In this document: positions 14,843 through 21,707 of the stretch, one piece after another
Layout: every line of letters starts with the position of its first letter
How positions within the stretch are numbered: position 1 is the first letter of the stretch
DNA from: a virus
Reading direction: 5' to 3' (one strand)
Length of the DNA: 21,736 nucleotides
IMG/VR virus record: IMGVR_UViG_3300050026_000046
Location: 1 to 21,736 of that record
The notes under the pieces: generated by a model
The model's input: the letters and a program-made list of their open reading frames with translations, nothing else
Database searches by the model: none
Told to the model about the DNA's origin: nothing
Program-made: the position numbers and the translations under genes

Positions 14843-15199
14843 ATGCTCCCGGAATATGCGATCTGGACCGGAATTAAAACGCGATGTCTTAACTCCCATT
14901 CAACCAGTTTTGCAAACTATGGCGGAAGGGGGATCACTATTTGCGAACGATGGCTTGATTTCTCTTGCTTTTTCTCTGACGTTGGACCTCGCCCGACGAA
15001 ACTCCATAGTATCGACCGAAAAGACAATAGCGGTAATTACGAGCCCGACAACTGCCGATGGGCTACCTCCAGAGAACAAGCACTAAATAGAAGACCGGGT
15101 AAGCGCGGTAAATATAAGAAACATTGCGACCGGAGTGCAATAGCTACAGCAAGAGAAGCTAGGAAACGGGCTGCCCGGTTGGCGGCGGCGATTGGTTAG
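14843..15199 (+). CDS. HNH-like (YGGRGI-type) phage protein
   Basis: 118 aa. The order of motifs is YAIWTGIKTRCLN, YGGRGITICERW, SIDRKDN, YEPDNCRWAT and EQALNRR, followed by a Lys/Arg/Ala-rich tail (ARKRAARLAA). This is the same family as the decayed gene after the coat protein, and here the core is intact. As in that relative, the HNH first His is replaced (IDRKDN), so nuclease activity is uncertain; the protein may bind DNA without cutting it. The start is weakly supported (no clear ribosome site). Its last 41 bases (15159-15199) overlap the 3' end of the portal gene in antisense. It probably arrived as a mobile or moron gene with the rest of the plus-strand cassette. Confidence 0.75.
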   Translation: MLPEYAIWTGIKTRCLNSHSTSFANYGGRGITICERWLDFSCFFSDVGPRPTKLHSIDRKDNSGNYEPDNCRWATSREQALNRRPGKRGKYKKHCDRSAIATAREARKRAARLAAAIG

Positions 15200-17414
15200 G
15201 CTCTTGCACAGACTGTAACGCATTCTGTTGCGCGTTTTGCTGAGACATATTCCTTTCGTGAGATTGATCTATCGCTTGCAGTGCGACCTCGTGACTCTGA
15301 CTGTGGAATTGTTTAACCAGGTCAGCAATGAACTCCTGCCGCTCGCTTGCACTCTGAGCCTTCGTGCTCACTTCTGCAACCGCAATCTTCGTTTCTCGGT
15401 CGAGGTTCGCCTGTGTCACCATCTGCGTCATTGCAACCGTGTGTTGGGCCTCGATCTCCTTCAGCTTCATGATGTGGTCAGCCGTCTTGGCCTTCGCGTC
15501 GAACTGCAATTGCTGAAGTACTTGGCCTTGCTGCTGCAATGCCTGTTGAGCTTGCTGGAGCTTCGCTTGGAACTGGCCGATGATCGGTTTGGCCTCGGCT
15601 GGGATATCAGCCTGCGTTGGATTGATCGTTTCAGCCAGTGCGTCTACTTCCGGGCCAAGATTGCGCATCTTCAAGGATTGCGCCATGATCGCAGCCGCCG
15701 GACTTCCGGGAGGTGGAATGTTGCCCATGTTCTGCATGATCTGGTCTGCTACATCACCAGCCGCTTCGCGCTCCGATTCCGTGCTTGGACCGCTTGATAC
15801 CGTTACATCAAACTCGCCATTGTCCACTACCAAGTAATCGTCTTTTTCCTTGATGTCATCTGGAATCTGGTCAAGCTGATCTTTTGTGGTGACATACATC
15901 AGCCCATGTTTACCATCTTCACGCATTGCGGAAACGTGGCGCTGCGTGTCTATGCACTTGGTGATCAACTCATTCAGTTGCCGCCCGCGATTCTTCAAGC
16001 ATCGCTCGAAGTTGTCAGTGAAGTGGAAGCTCCCCACCTGCTCCTGCGTTTGAATCTTACCGAGCGCAACCCCTGATTTCTGATTCTGCTCCTGTGCGCT
16101 GGTGGGCATGGGCATAATACCCATGGCCGACTGCACAGCCCTTCTCCAGGCCTCACGCGACATTGCGTAAGCCTGCGAGTTCGGAGCCCATATCGGTTTC
16201 TGTGGTGGCGGAAGTGGCGCACCAGCACCGTCCGGCATAGGGTCATATTCCAGGAACGCTATAGGCTCACTGGTGCAGTTTTCCCAAGCCTTACGGGCTG
16301 CGTCTGGAATCTGTCCCTTAGCTACAACCCATGGCGTCAGCGGAATAGATAGAAACTCGATAGCTTCCTGCGAAGCAATGAACGCCAGCATCGCCTGAGA
16401 ATCGCGCGCTGTGCGCACCAGCGAGGCGAAGTGCCGCTCCGCTAACTCACCCTTGCGGGTCCAATACTCTTTGCCGATGCCAACAACGATCGGAATCCAC
16501 GAGCCCGGCCATTCGTTGCGCTCAAGAATCTCCACGCCATTAGTGATGTACTGCACAACCCGGCACGGGCGAACCTTGCGGCGCCGGCCAACCTTCTTTG
16601 GCTTGCCGTACTCGCGTGCCCAGTATTCTAAGAGAACTACTTCTTTGTCGTGGAAGAACTGTGCGGCGGTTCTCTTGTCCGCATCGGTGAAATCGTGTTT
16701 CGTTGCCCACGGATATTTGCGCTTGAAATCTCTCTCTGGAATCGAGCTTGCAACGATACAGATATCTTGGTCGGAGAAGTCCATTTCCTGTGCGTTCGGG
16801 TCAGGATAGACGCTGAATCCATCGCGGATTGGCTTGACCCACGGCGTCACCTCGTCTGTATCGTCCGAGACATACTTCGTAGTGATTCGCTCGAATCCCC
16901 AACCGCAGTTGATCATGCCCTCAAATAGAACGGTGTCGGCGGCAAGCGCGTTCGCTTCGTGTTCAATGCCGCGGATAATTGCTGCCCTCCGCTTGGCGTC
17001 CTTGTCCGTCGCCCCAGTGCCGCGCGGAATCAGCTTGACCGCCCGCTTCTGCTCTCGGAGATTGTTGATTGCCTGGTTAAGGTACTGACTGATTTCGTCC
17101 GGGCAGATACACGGCAGCCCAGCAGCCTCACGGCGCATCCGGCTTGAATCATCCCATGGATCACCCGACACAAAGCGCATGTCGATTGCCGCTTCGTCGC
17201 GGATGATCTTCCAATAGCTCTGGAAGTAGCTGTAGTCGTCTCTGATGCGCTTCAGCAGTTCTGGGTCTTGTTCAAGGATCGATTCGCTATCGTTTGCCCG
17301 CTCATCAGGTGATTCCAGCGCGGTCACATCCTCAGAAGCTTTTGGTGATGGCGCAGGTGTGGCGTCAATCTCTGGAGGTGCAGCACCGTCTCTGAATTGG
17401 TCAATTACGCCCAT
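15159..17414 (-). CDS. Portal protein, P22 gp1-like
   Basis: 751 aa, close to P22 portal (725 aa). The N-terminal helices (LLKRIRDDYSYFQSYWKIIRD) and the following region (MRFVSGDPWDD, then LPCICPDEISQYLNQAINNL) are characteristic of the P22 portal family, as are the DGFSVYPDPNAQEMDFSD and DICIVASSIPERDFKRKYP blocks. The last 140 residues are Gln/Ala-rich helix (QQALQQQGQVLQQLQF), matching the long C-terminal barrel of P22-type portals that reaches into the capsid. It would form the dodecameric DNA channel, nucleate the procapsid and dock terminase. The ATG follows the preceding stop by three bases. The 3' end is overlapped in antisense by the HNH-like gene, and the expected adjacent scaffold is displaced by about 1 kb. 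Confidence 0.92.
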   Translation of the reverse strand: MGVIDQFRDGAAPPEIDATPAPSPKASEDVTALESPDERANDSESILEQDPELLKRIRDDYSYFQSYWKIIRDEAAIDMRFVSGDPWDDSSRMRREAAGLPCICPDEISQYLNQAINNLREQKRAVKLIPRGTGATDKDAKRRAAIIRGIEHEANALAADTVLFEGMINCGWGFERITTKYVSDDTDEVTPWVKPIRDGFSVYPDPNAQEMDFSDQDICIVASSIPERDFKRKYPWATKHDFTDADKRTAAQFFHDKEVVLLEYWAREYGKPKKVGRRRKVRPCRVVQYITNGVEILERNEWPGSWIPIVVGIGKEYWTRKGELAERHFASLVRTARDSQAMLAFIASQEAIEFLSIPLTPWVVAKGQIPDAARKAWENCTSEPIAFLEYDPMPDGAGAPLPPPQKPIWAPNSQAYAMSREAWRRAVQSAMGIMPMPTSAQEQNQKSGVALGKIQTQEQVGSFHFTDNFERCLKNRGRQLNELITKCIDTQRHVSAMREDGKHGLMYVTTKDQLDQIPDDIKEKDDYLVVDNGEFDVTVSSGPSTESEREAAGDVADQIMQNMGNIPPPGSPAAAIMAQSLKMRNLGPEVDALAETINPTQADIPAEAKPIIGQFQAKLQQAQQALQQQGQVLQQLQFDAKAKTADHIMKLKEIEAQHTVAMTQMVTQANLDRETKIAVAEVSTKAQSASERQEFIADLVKQFHSQSHEVALQAIDQSHERNMSQQNAQQNALQSVQEPNQSPPPTGQPVS

Positions 17415-17417
17415 AGA

Positions 17418-17771
17418 TTAGCCACCAATCGTTTTCTGCTGCGATGGTTGGTTCTGAATGCGAGTGAACTTGTTGAAGTCTCGCTCAATCCGGCGCAGTT
17501 CATAGGTTCCATAACTTTGCGCCTTGAACCGGAAATAGGGCCGCATCGCCTCAAACTTCTGTGCCCGCTCGTGCCGTGGGCAGGTTCCGAGCATGATCAT
17601 CAAATGATCTTCGTCGGCCAGCAGGCGGCCAAGCATCGCCAGTTCTGCGCCTGAGCTGATCTCCGCCAGCGGTGTAGCCAGTAACCGTGTTTCCTCGGCC
17701 CACACTTGCGCGTTGTGGTCATTGCGCTGATGGTGCGGCGTGATGTTGGGAGTCGGAAGTCCGGATTTCAT
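17418..17771 (-). CDS. Conserved small protein upstream of portal
   Basis: 117 aa. The ATG overlaps the stop of the preceding gene (ATGA). The N-terminus is His-rich (PHHQRNDHNAQVW). The middle is helical (GAELAMLGRLLADEDHLM), and the C-terminal half is basic and aromatic (PYFRFKAQSYGTYELRRIERDF). I do not recognise a domain. Its position and coupling to portal suggest a virion-assembly or packaging accessory. I cannot assign a function. Confidence 0.75.
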   Translation of the reverse strand: MKSGLPTPNITPHHQRNDHNAQVWAEETRLLATPLAEISSGAELAMLGRLLADEDHLMIMLGTCPRHERAQKFEAMRPYFRFKAQSYGTYELRRIERDFNKFTRIQNQPSQQKTIGG

Positions 17772-18229
17772 TTCAGGATCACTACCACTTGAGATTTAAG
17801 TAGTTCGGCCGTGTTTTGAAAAGCCGTCATGAGGACTTCTGGCTTGATGTCGAGAGGGTAGACTGTTCCCGTTCTCCCCATCCCCGCCATAACGCAATCC
17901 ACAATCATATCCAGAACGTCGATGAGATTTACATCGGAGGGTACGCCGTCCTCATTGAGCAGGTGGTGACGGTTGACCTTGCGGTGATTATCCCACCACG
18001 TTGTCTGTTTGAACCCCGTGATAAAATCGCGGTGAAAACCGTCAATGTCGGATAACTTATCGTGATCGTGAAGGTACATGGCATCCACGACCTTAGCCGC
18101 AAAGAACTCAAGCCCCTTACGTACGTCATTTATGTGCTGGACGCTGCTCTCACGAAGAGTCTCTTTTGTGACCTTCGCAAAGTCACATGATCGCGTGTCT
18201 GCTGTCTTGCTTTGCTTGATTTCTATCAT
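17768..18229 (-). CDS. HD-like predicted metal-binding protein (153 aa)
   Basis: 153 aa from the ATG at 18227-18229, which overlaps the previous stop by four bases (ATGA); a longer start at 18316 would run through the upstream gene and is unlikely. H32, a cluster HDHDK at 54-58, H66, H82, HH at 88-89 and D104/D107/D111 lie in helices, the pattern of an HD-type metal-binding phosphohydrolase. The spacing resembles the DUF5662-type motif HD-K-S ... H ... N-HH as I recall it, but I have not aligned it. I recall similar proteins in podoviruses (FITGFxQTxWWDNHRxxNRHH). Possible roles are nucleotide hydrolysis or counter-defence; none is shown. It ends where the 117-aa gene begins. Confidence 0.8.
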   Translation of the reverse strand: MIEIKQSKTADTRSCDFAKVTKETLRESSVQHINDVRKGLEFFAAKVVDAMYLHDHDKLSDIDGFHRDFITGFKQTTWWDNHRKVNRHHLLNEDGVPSDVNLIDVLDMIVDCVMAGMGRTGTVYPLDIKPEVLMTAFQNTAELLKSQVVVILK

Positions 18230-18417
18230 TTCTTTGGATACCCCGTTGACATCGTGCCCCGCGCTTGCGACACACTCATTGCACGGCCAACGCGCCCGAA
18301 GTTCGGCGGTGTCCATGGCTTCGGAGCCGATGGTTTCGGCACTGCAAGCTGTGGCGGAGGCTTAACACCTAACTGCTGGTGAATCGCCGCAGATGGAAAG
18401 AACTGTTTAACGCTCAT
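18226..18417 (-). CDS. Small Pro-rich protein (63 aa)
   Basis: 63 aa from the ATG at 18415-18417, overlapping the end of the preceding gene by 11 bases. A longer ORF starts at 18468, but it lies wholly inside the upstream gene, so I prefer the short start. The centre is Pro/Lys-rich (GVKPPPQLAVPKPSAPKPW) and the end is SQARGTMSTGYPKK. The stop is shared in an ATGA overlap with the HD-like gene. This coupling on both sides argues that it is a real gene. No family is recognised. Confidence 0.6.
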   Translation of the reverse strand: MSVKQFFPSAAIHQQLGVKPPPQLAVPKPSAPKPWTPPNFGRVGRAMSVSQARGTMSTGYPKK

Positions 18418-18817
18418 TGGGCACCCTAACCTTGTTTTCCGCTTCAGCGAACCGCTTATAGGCGGCATCTAGTTCCGCCCTGGCTACCTCGTATTCGCGC
18501 TGATTATCAGACTTTATCTTGTTGTCACGTTCCGGGAACTTCTCGTCAATGTGACGAAAAAGTAAATTCTCCGCCGCCCGTGTCGCAACCCGATCTCGGT
18601 ATGGTAAATTCGCGCAGTCTTCAGAAGCAAAATACTGAGGACCGAGTGCCCACCTCAAGTCGTGATCAAGCCTGATGCGAATGCTTTCTTTGGGATGGGA
18701 CTCGGGTTCTCTGGCATTACAGAATCTCCAGCCGCACCGTGTTCCAGAAGCGCCGAACACGATACTCTCCCCAGTCTCTTCATCCGTCACTTCATAAAGC
18801 TGGTAATCGTCGCTCAT
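18407..18817 (-). CDS. Unknown acidic/charged protein (136 aa)
   Basis: 136 aa. The ATG overlaps the previous stop (ATGA). The N-terminal half is beta-like (YQLYEVTDEETGESIVFG, then CGWRFCN) with two cysteines that might pair or bind metal. The C-terminal half is a charged helix (RDNKIKSDNQREYEVARAEL and AAYKRFAEAENKV). I do not recognise a family. It belongs to the chain of coupled small genes between terminase and portal. Confidence 0.72.
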   Translation of the reverse strand: MSDDYQLYEVTDEETGESIVFGASGTRCGWRFCNAREPESHPKESIRIRLDHDLRWALGPQYFASEDCANLPYRDRVATRAAENLLFRHIDEKFPERDNKIKSDNQREYEVARAELDAAYKRFAEAENKVRVPNER

Positions 18818-19041
18818 TTGCTCCCCTTCGCCAACATCGCAGCGTGTTCTCGGTCTCCCTTAGCCTTCTCTGCCCGCTTTGCCGAAGCGCGCGCAATCAC
18901 CCCGTTAGCCTCACGGACGGCAACACCATCGTCACCAGTCCGCTTGAGTACAGAGTTGGCAACGGCAGCCCACTGGCGTGCTTTCTTGGGCGTACCGGCC
19001 TTGCGGTCGTGCTTCGCGGCATCACCGGCGGTCCAGGGCAT
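18814..19041 (-). CDS. Small conserved basic phage protein (75 aa)
   Basis: 75 aa. The sequence opens MPWTAGDAAKHDRKAGTPKK, then RQWAAVANSVLKRTGDDGVA and a basic Ala/Lys/Arg helix. I recall this opening (MPW-AxDAxxHxxKAxTPK-QWAxVANxVL) from small proteins encoded near terminase and portal genes in many podoviruses; no function is known. The ATG follows the upstream stop by two bases. Confidence 0.78.
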   Translation of the reverse strand: MPWTAGDAAKHDRKAGTPKKARQWAAVANSVLKRTGDDGVAVREANGVIARASAKRAEKAKGDREHAAMLAKGSK

Positions 19042-19043
19042 CG

Positions 19044-19415
19044 CTACCCCTTGTCTTCTTTGGCTTCGTCCGCCGCTACCCGCTTGTGGATTCCGGGGCT
19101 CAGCTTCTCTTCTTCCTTCTCATCGCGGGCGCTTTCGTCCATCGGGTCAACACCCTTGATATTCGCGTGCTTGACCAGGTGGGCCACCAACTTGACACCA
19201 TCACCCTTACCAAACGGGTAGGACTTGGGTTCTTTATACGGGCTGTTGTCGTCACGGACAAAGTGGTGCTCGACAATGTGACCGCCGTCTTCGCCCTCAG
19301 TCAGCTTGATATGCGACAGCTCGCCGTCTTTCTTGGTGCTGGAGACTGCCTTCGGTTTAGCCAATGCTCCGGCTTTCTTGGCATCGAAAAACGTACCTGC
19401 AATTGAACGTCCCAT
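19044..19415 (-). CDS. Unknown 123-aa charged protein
   Basis: 123 aa, with a Lys/Asp/Glu-rich, low-hydrophobicity composition. Segments HIKLTEGEDGGHIVEHHFVR and YPFGKGDGVKLVAHLVKHAN suggest a small beta/helix fold, and the last 30 residues are acidic then basic (DESARDEKEEEKLSPGIHKR). The ribosome site AAAGGA lies five bases before ATG. No family recognised. Confidence 0.75.
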   Translation of the reverse strand: MGRSIAGTFFDAKKAGALAKPKAVSSTKKDGELSHIKLTEGEDGGHIVEHHFVRDDNSPYKEPKSYPFGKGDGVKLVAHLVKHANIKGVDPMDESARDEKEEEKLSPGIHKRVAADEAKEDKG

Positions 19416-19431
19416 GTGATTCCTTTCGTGA

Positions 19432-19632
19432 TTAACTTGCGAGCTTTTTATTGGCCTTGCTTCTGATCTTTGCGGCCTGCGATGCTGACAGCGTGCCCTT
19501 GTTTACACCCTCGGTAGCTCTCGCTTTCGCGGCGACAGCGTGGCTCTTATCAGGAACCGGAAAGCGCCGCCCCGGTAGCGCAAACTCACTGGCCGGCAGA
19601 GCGTTCCGTGTTGCTGCTTTCAGTTTTGCCAT
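19432..19632 (-). CDS. Small conserved phage protein (66 aa)
   Basis: 66 aa, basic. The motif ALPASEFALPGRRFPVPDKS followed by an Ala/Lys/Arg helix (AAKARATEGVNKGTLS) recurs, in my recollection, in small proteins near podovirus terminase and portal genes; function unknown. AGGAG lies five bases before the ATG (19630-19632). Confidence 0.78.
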   Translation of the reverse strand: MAKLKAATRNALPASEFALPGRRFPVPDKSHAVAAKARATEGVNKGTLSASQAAKIRSKANKKLAS

Positions 19633-19640
19633 GGTAACTC

Positions 19641-19805
19641 CTATCGTTTACTGGTTGCCCGAATTAGCTTTGTCATGAGTTCCCGTCGCCTCAGTGAATC
19701 TGCACCCTCGCGCTCTTCGCGCCACTGCTTCACAATCTCATGTGCTACGCGGTTAGCCTCTGGATACCGCTCAATCACCTGCTCCAGCTTTGACTCTACG
19801 CCCAT
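19641..19805 (-). CDS. Short coding gene (54 aa) between large terminase and the 66-aa gene
   Basis: 54 aa, reading MGVESKLEQVIERYPEANRV, then AHEIVKQWREEREGADSL, ending TKLIRATSKR with a TAG at 19641-19643. The ATG (19803-19805) is one base past the terminase stop, and GGAAGG lies seven bases upstream of it. The protein is a charged amphipathic helix. Without it the terminase and the 66-aa gene would leave a 174-base gap, unlike the tight packing elsewhere. No family recognised. Confidence 0.72.
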   Translation of the reverse strand: MGVESKLEQVIERYPEANRVAHEIVKQWREEREGADSLRRRELMTKLIRATSKR

Positions 19806-19806
19806 A

Positions 19807-21174
19807 CTACCGCCTTCCAAACGGCATGAAACTTCCGCGCCCTGTGTGCGATGGCGGTTGAGACGGCTGCTTCATCTGTGGTTCTGGCTCTTTACTCCCA
19901 ATCGCAAAGTATGTGAAGGCCTTACCGCCATGGCTCGCCCAATTGTGTAGCGTGTGAGTGCTGTAGGTTTGTTTGCCGGGGTTCGATGCATCTCCCACCG
20001 CCTGCGCGCTCGCTGGAAGCGGTGCCCACTGGAAATATCGCAGAGCCCGCAACCCGTCTTTGCAGCCTTCGCGGTCGAAGTAGCAACGATGAAATACCGC
20101 GCGGCCCGCGTTAACCTGCTCCGATTCGCTCAGATTTCGCACGATCTGCACTCGACGTCCAGAGGCTCGCAGTAATTCCTCGTATGTCTTGCCAGAGCCT
20201 TTCTCGCGCGCTCTGGCGTCATGCGGAAGGTAATGTGTGCCGTAATTGAACGGCTTCGACTGTAAAACCATCAGCCAGCCATTATCCCCCACCAGCGGGC
20301 GGTTATTACCCTCTTCATAATCGATCAAGTGATACTCATATCCAACCGTCTGCACAAACCAAATGGCCGTGAAATCGCTGATTCCAATATCAAAGAATAC
20401 GTCAACCGGCTTAATCGGATCATACGGCACGCTACAAATGCGCCCCGAGGTCTCCGCTGCCATCAGGCCGTCTTTGTAGATCGTGGCCTCAGTAATGCTT
20501 TGGCACTGCCCCTGCCAGATGTGCGCGAATCCGTGCGGGTCATTTATTCTGCACGCTTCCATCTCGTCCCGCAACACTTGGGTGAACCACGGGTTATCTT
20601 CGGTGGTTAGTTGATGGACCGCCATCCTCGCATCTGGTTTAACGATGAACCGCTGATAGGTGTCGTCGGATTCTAGGTTCGGATTGAACGACACCCATAT
20701 TTCAGACTGCCCACGGTACAAACCGAAGTCCACATCGTCTTTCCGAATGGTAGGGATCAACACGTCCCATGACCGCTTCGTGACGTTCGCGGCCTCCTCA
20801 ACCCAAACGATGTCGATAGATTCAAACGACTTGATGTTGTCTACCGTGAGCTGCCGCAACCCGGCGAATACAAACTCGGATCCATTCCTCCCGGCGATGG
20901 AACTCTTCAGAATGTCGTAGTGCTTCCCCATCCCGAGAAGTTCAATTTGATTCGACAATAACCGATGTACCGACTCCTTGATCGACAACATAGTCTCGCG
21001 AGCGCACAAGATACGCAGCGGGACAATCGTCCCCAGCGATAACAACGTCCGAGCAAAGGTCCACGACTTCGCGCCCGCCCCACGTCCCGAGGCCGCCACC
21101 TTGAATCGGTGCGGCTCTAGCAAGAATTGCATGGCCTCTGGAATTTGCGTCTTTATCTCGACTACGTTACCCAT
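19807..21174 (-). CDS. Terminase large subunit
   Basis: 455 aa. ATPase half: Walker A-type GRGAGAKS at residues 30-37 (K36; Ala in place of the usual last Gly, as in many relatives), a Walker B IDIVWVEEA at 120-128, and the coupling motif WVSFNP (160-165). Nuclease half: D262 and D267 in FFDIGISDFTAIWF, then D319 in LPHDAR. The C-terminal motif reads HNWASHGGKAFTYFA, where relatives normally read close to HDxxSHGADAFRY; the expected Asp is Lys418. A basic tail (GRGSFMPFGRR) may contact the portal. It lies directly after the small subunit gene. Except for the altered motif this is a typical phage DNA-packaging motor. Confidence 0.92.
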   Translation of the reverse strand: MGNVVEIKTQIPEAMQFLLEPHRFKVAASGRGAGAKSWTFARTLLSLGTIVPLRILCARETMLSIKESVHRLLSNQIELLGMGKHYDILKSSIAGRNGSEFVFAGLRQLTVDNIKSFESIDIVWVEEAANVTKRSWDVLIPTIRKDDVDFGLYRGQSEIWVSFNPNLESDDTYQRFIVKPDARMAVHQLTTEDNPWFTQVLRDEMEACRINDPHGFAHIWQGQCQSITEATIYKDGLMAAETSGRICSVPYDPIKPVDVFFDIGISDFTAIWFVQTVGYEYHLIDYEEGNNRPLVGDNGWLMVLQSKPFNYGTHYLPHDARAREKGSGKTYEELLRASGRRVQIVRNLSESEQVNAGRAVFHRCYFDREGCKDGLRALRYFQWAPLPASAQAVGDASNPGKQTYSTHTLHNWASHGGKAFTYFAIGSKEPEPQMKQPSQPPSHTGRGSFMPFGRR

Positions 21175-21175
21175 G

Positions 21176-21265
21176 GGTTATCTTTTTCTCATTCATCCCG
21201 AAAGTGTAACCCCGAGAAATTGGCATCTAACTGTTGATAATGTTTACTTATTGGTTATCTTTTTC
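21176..21265. repeat. 13-bp direct repeat flanking the terminase intergenic gap
   Basis: The sequence ggttatctttttc occurs at 21176-21188 and at 21253-21265. One copy covers the last codons and stop of the small terminase gene, the other lies just before the large-subunit ATG. The 64 bases between them contain no gene. Excising one repeat plus the spacer would place the terminase stop right next to the large-subunit start. Confidence 0.75.
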
Positions 21266-21707
21266 CGACAATCTCGAACAATACCGTGGTTTTTATCGGT
21301 GAATCGCTCTCGCCGCCACCGGTTAGCGCCACCTTGTCCCCGTACTTTTTCGGCGCCAGCTTTGATGCGTACCACTTGCGGGCATCGATCTGAAGCCGCG
21401 ACCGCTCTACCATGTCGCCAGTCTCAACAAATGTGCCGTCTTTTGTTTCCCGCGTTTTCTTGCCCTCACGGCAAGTGTCAGCGAGCTCAACAATCTGCGC
21501 GGCGTACAGGTCTGCTTGATCTTCTCTCGCACGCGCGTATTTCTCCGCAAATCCTTTGTTATCACGGTTCCAGCGGTAGATTGTATCTTGCACCGGGAAG
21601 CCGTTTTTACCCGCGAACTGATGCACGGCTCGGCCTGACGCAATCTCGGCGCAGATTCGATCTGCTATCACGTCTGTGTATTCGCTTGGCCTGCCCGCTT
21701 TTTTCAT
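21255..21707 (-). CDS. Terminase small subunit
   Basis: 150 aa. The N-terminus (GRPSEYTDVIADRICAEIAS) followed by FPVQDTIYRWNRDNKGFAEK is a helix-turn-helix DNA-recognition domain of the terminase small-subunit type. The middle (AREDQADLYAAQIVELAD) is the oligomerisation helix, and RSRLQIDARKWYASKLAPKK followed by YGDK is the family's common C-terminal block. It would recognise the packaging site and feed DNA to the large subunit encoded next. Only 29 bases of upstream sequence remain in the window, so its promoter is not visible. Confidence 0.88.
   Translation of the reverse strand: MKKAGRPSEYTDVIADRICAEIASGRAVHQFAGKNGFPVQDTIYRWNRDNKGFAEKYARAREDQADLYAAQIVELADTCREGKKTRETKDGTFVETGDMVERSRLQIDARKWYASKLAPKKYGDKVALTGGGESDSPIKTTVLFEIVGKR

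Noticed and set aside
18230-18316. Longer start for the HD-like gene (29 more codons)
   Set aside because: The extra codons run through the upstream Pro-rich gene, and family-like sequence begins at MIEIKQSK with an ATGA overlap.
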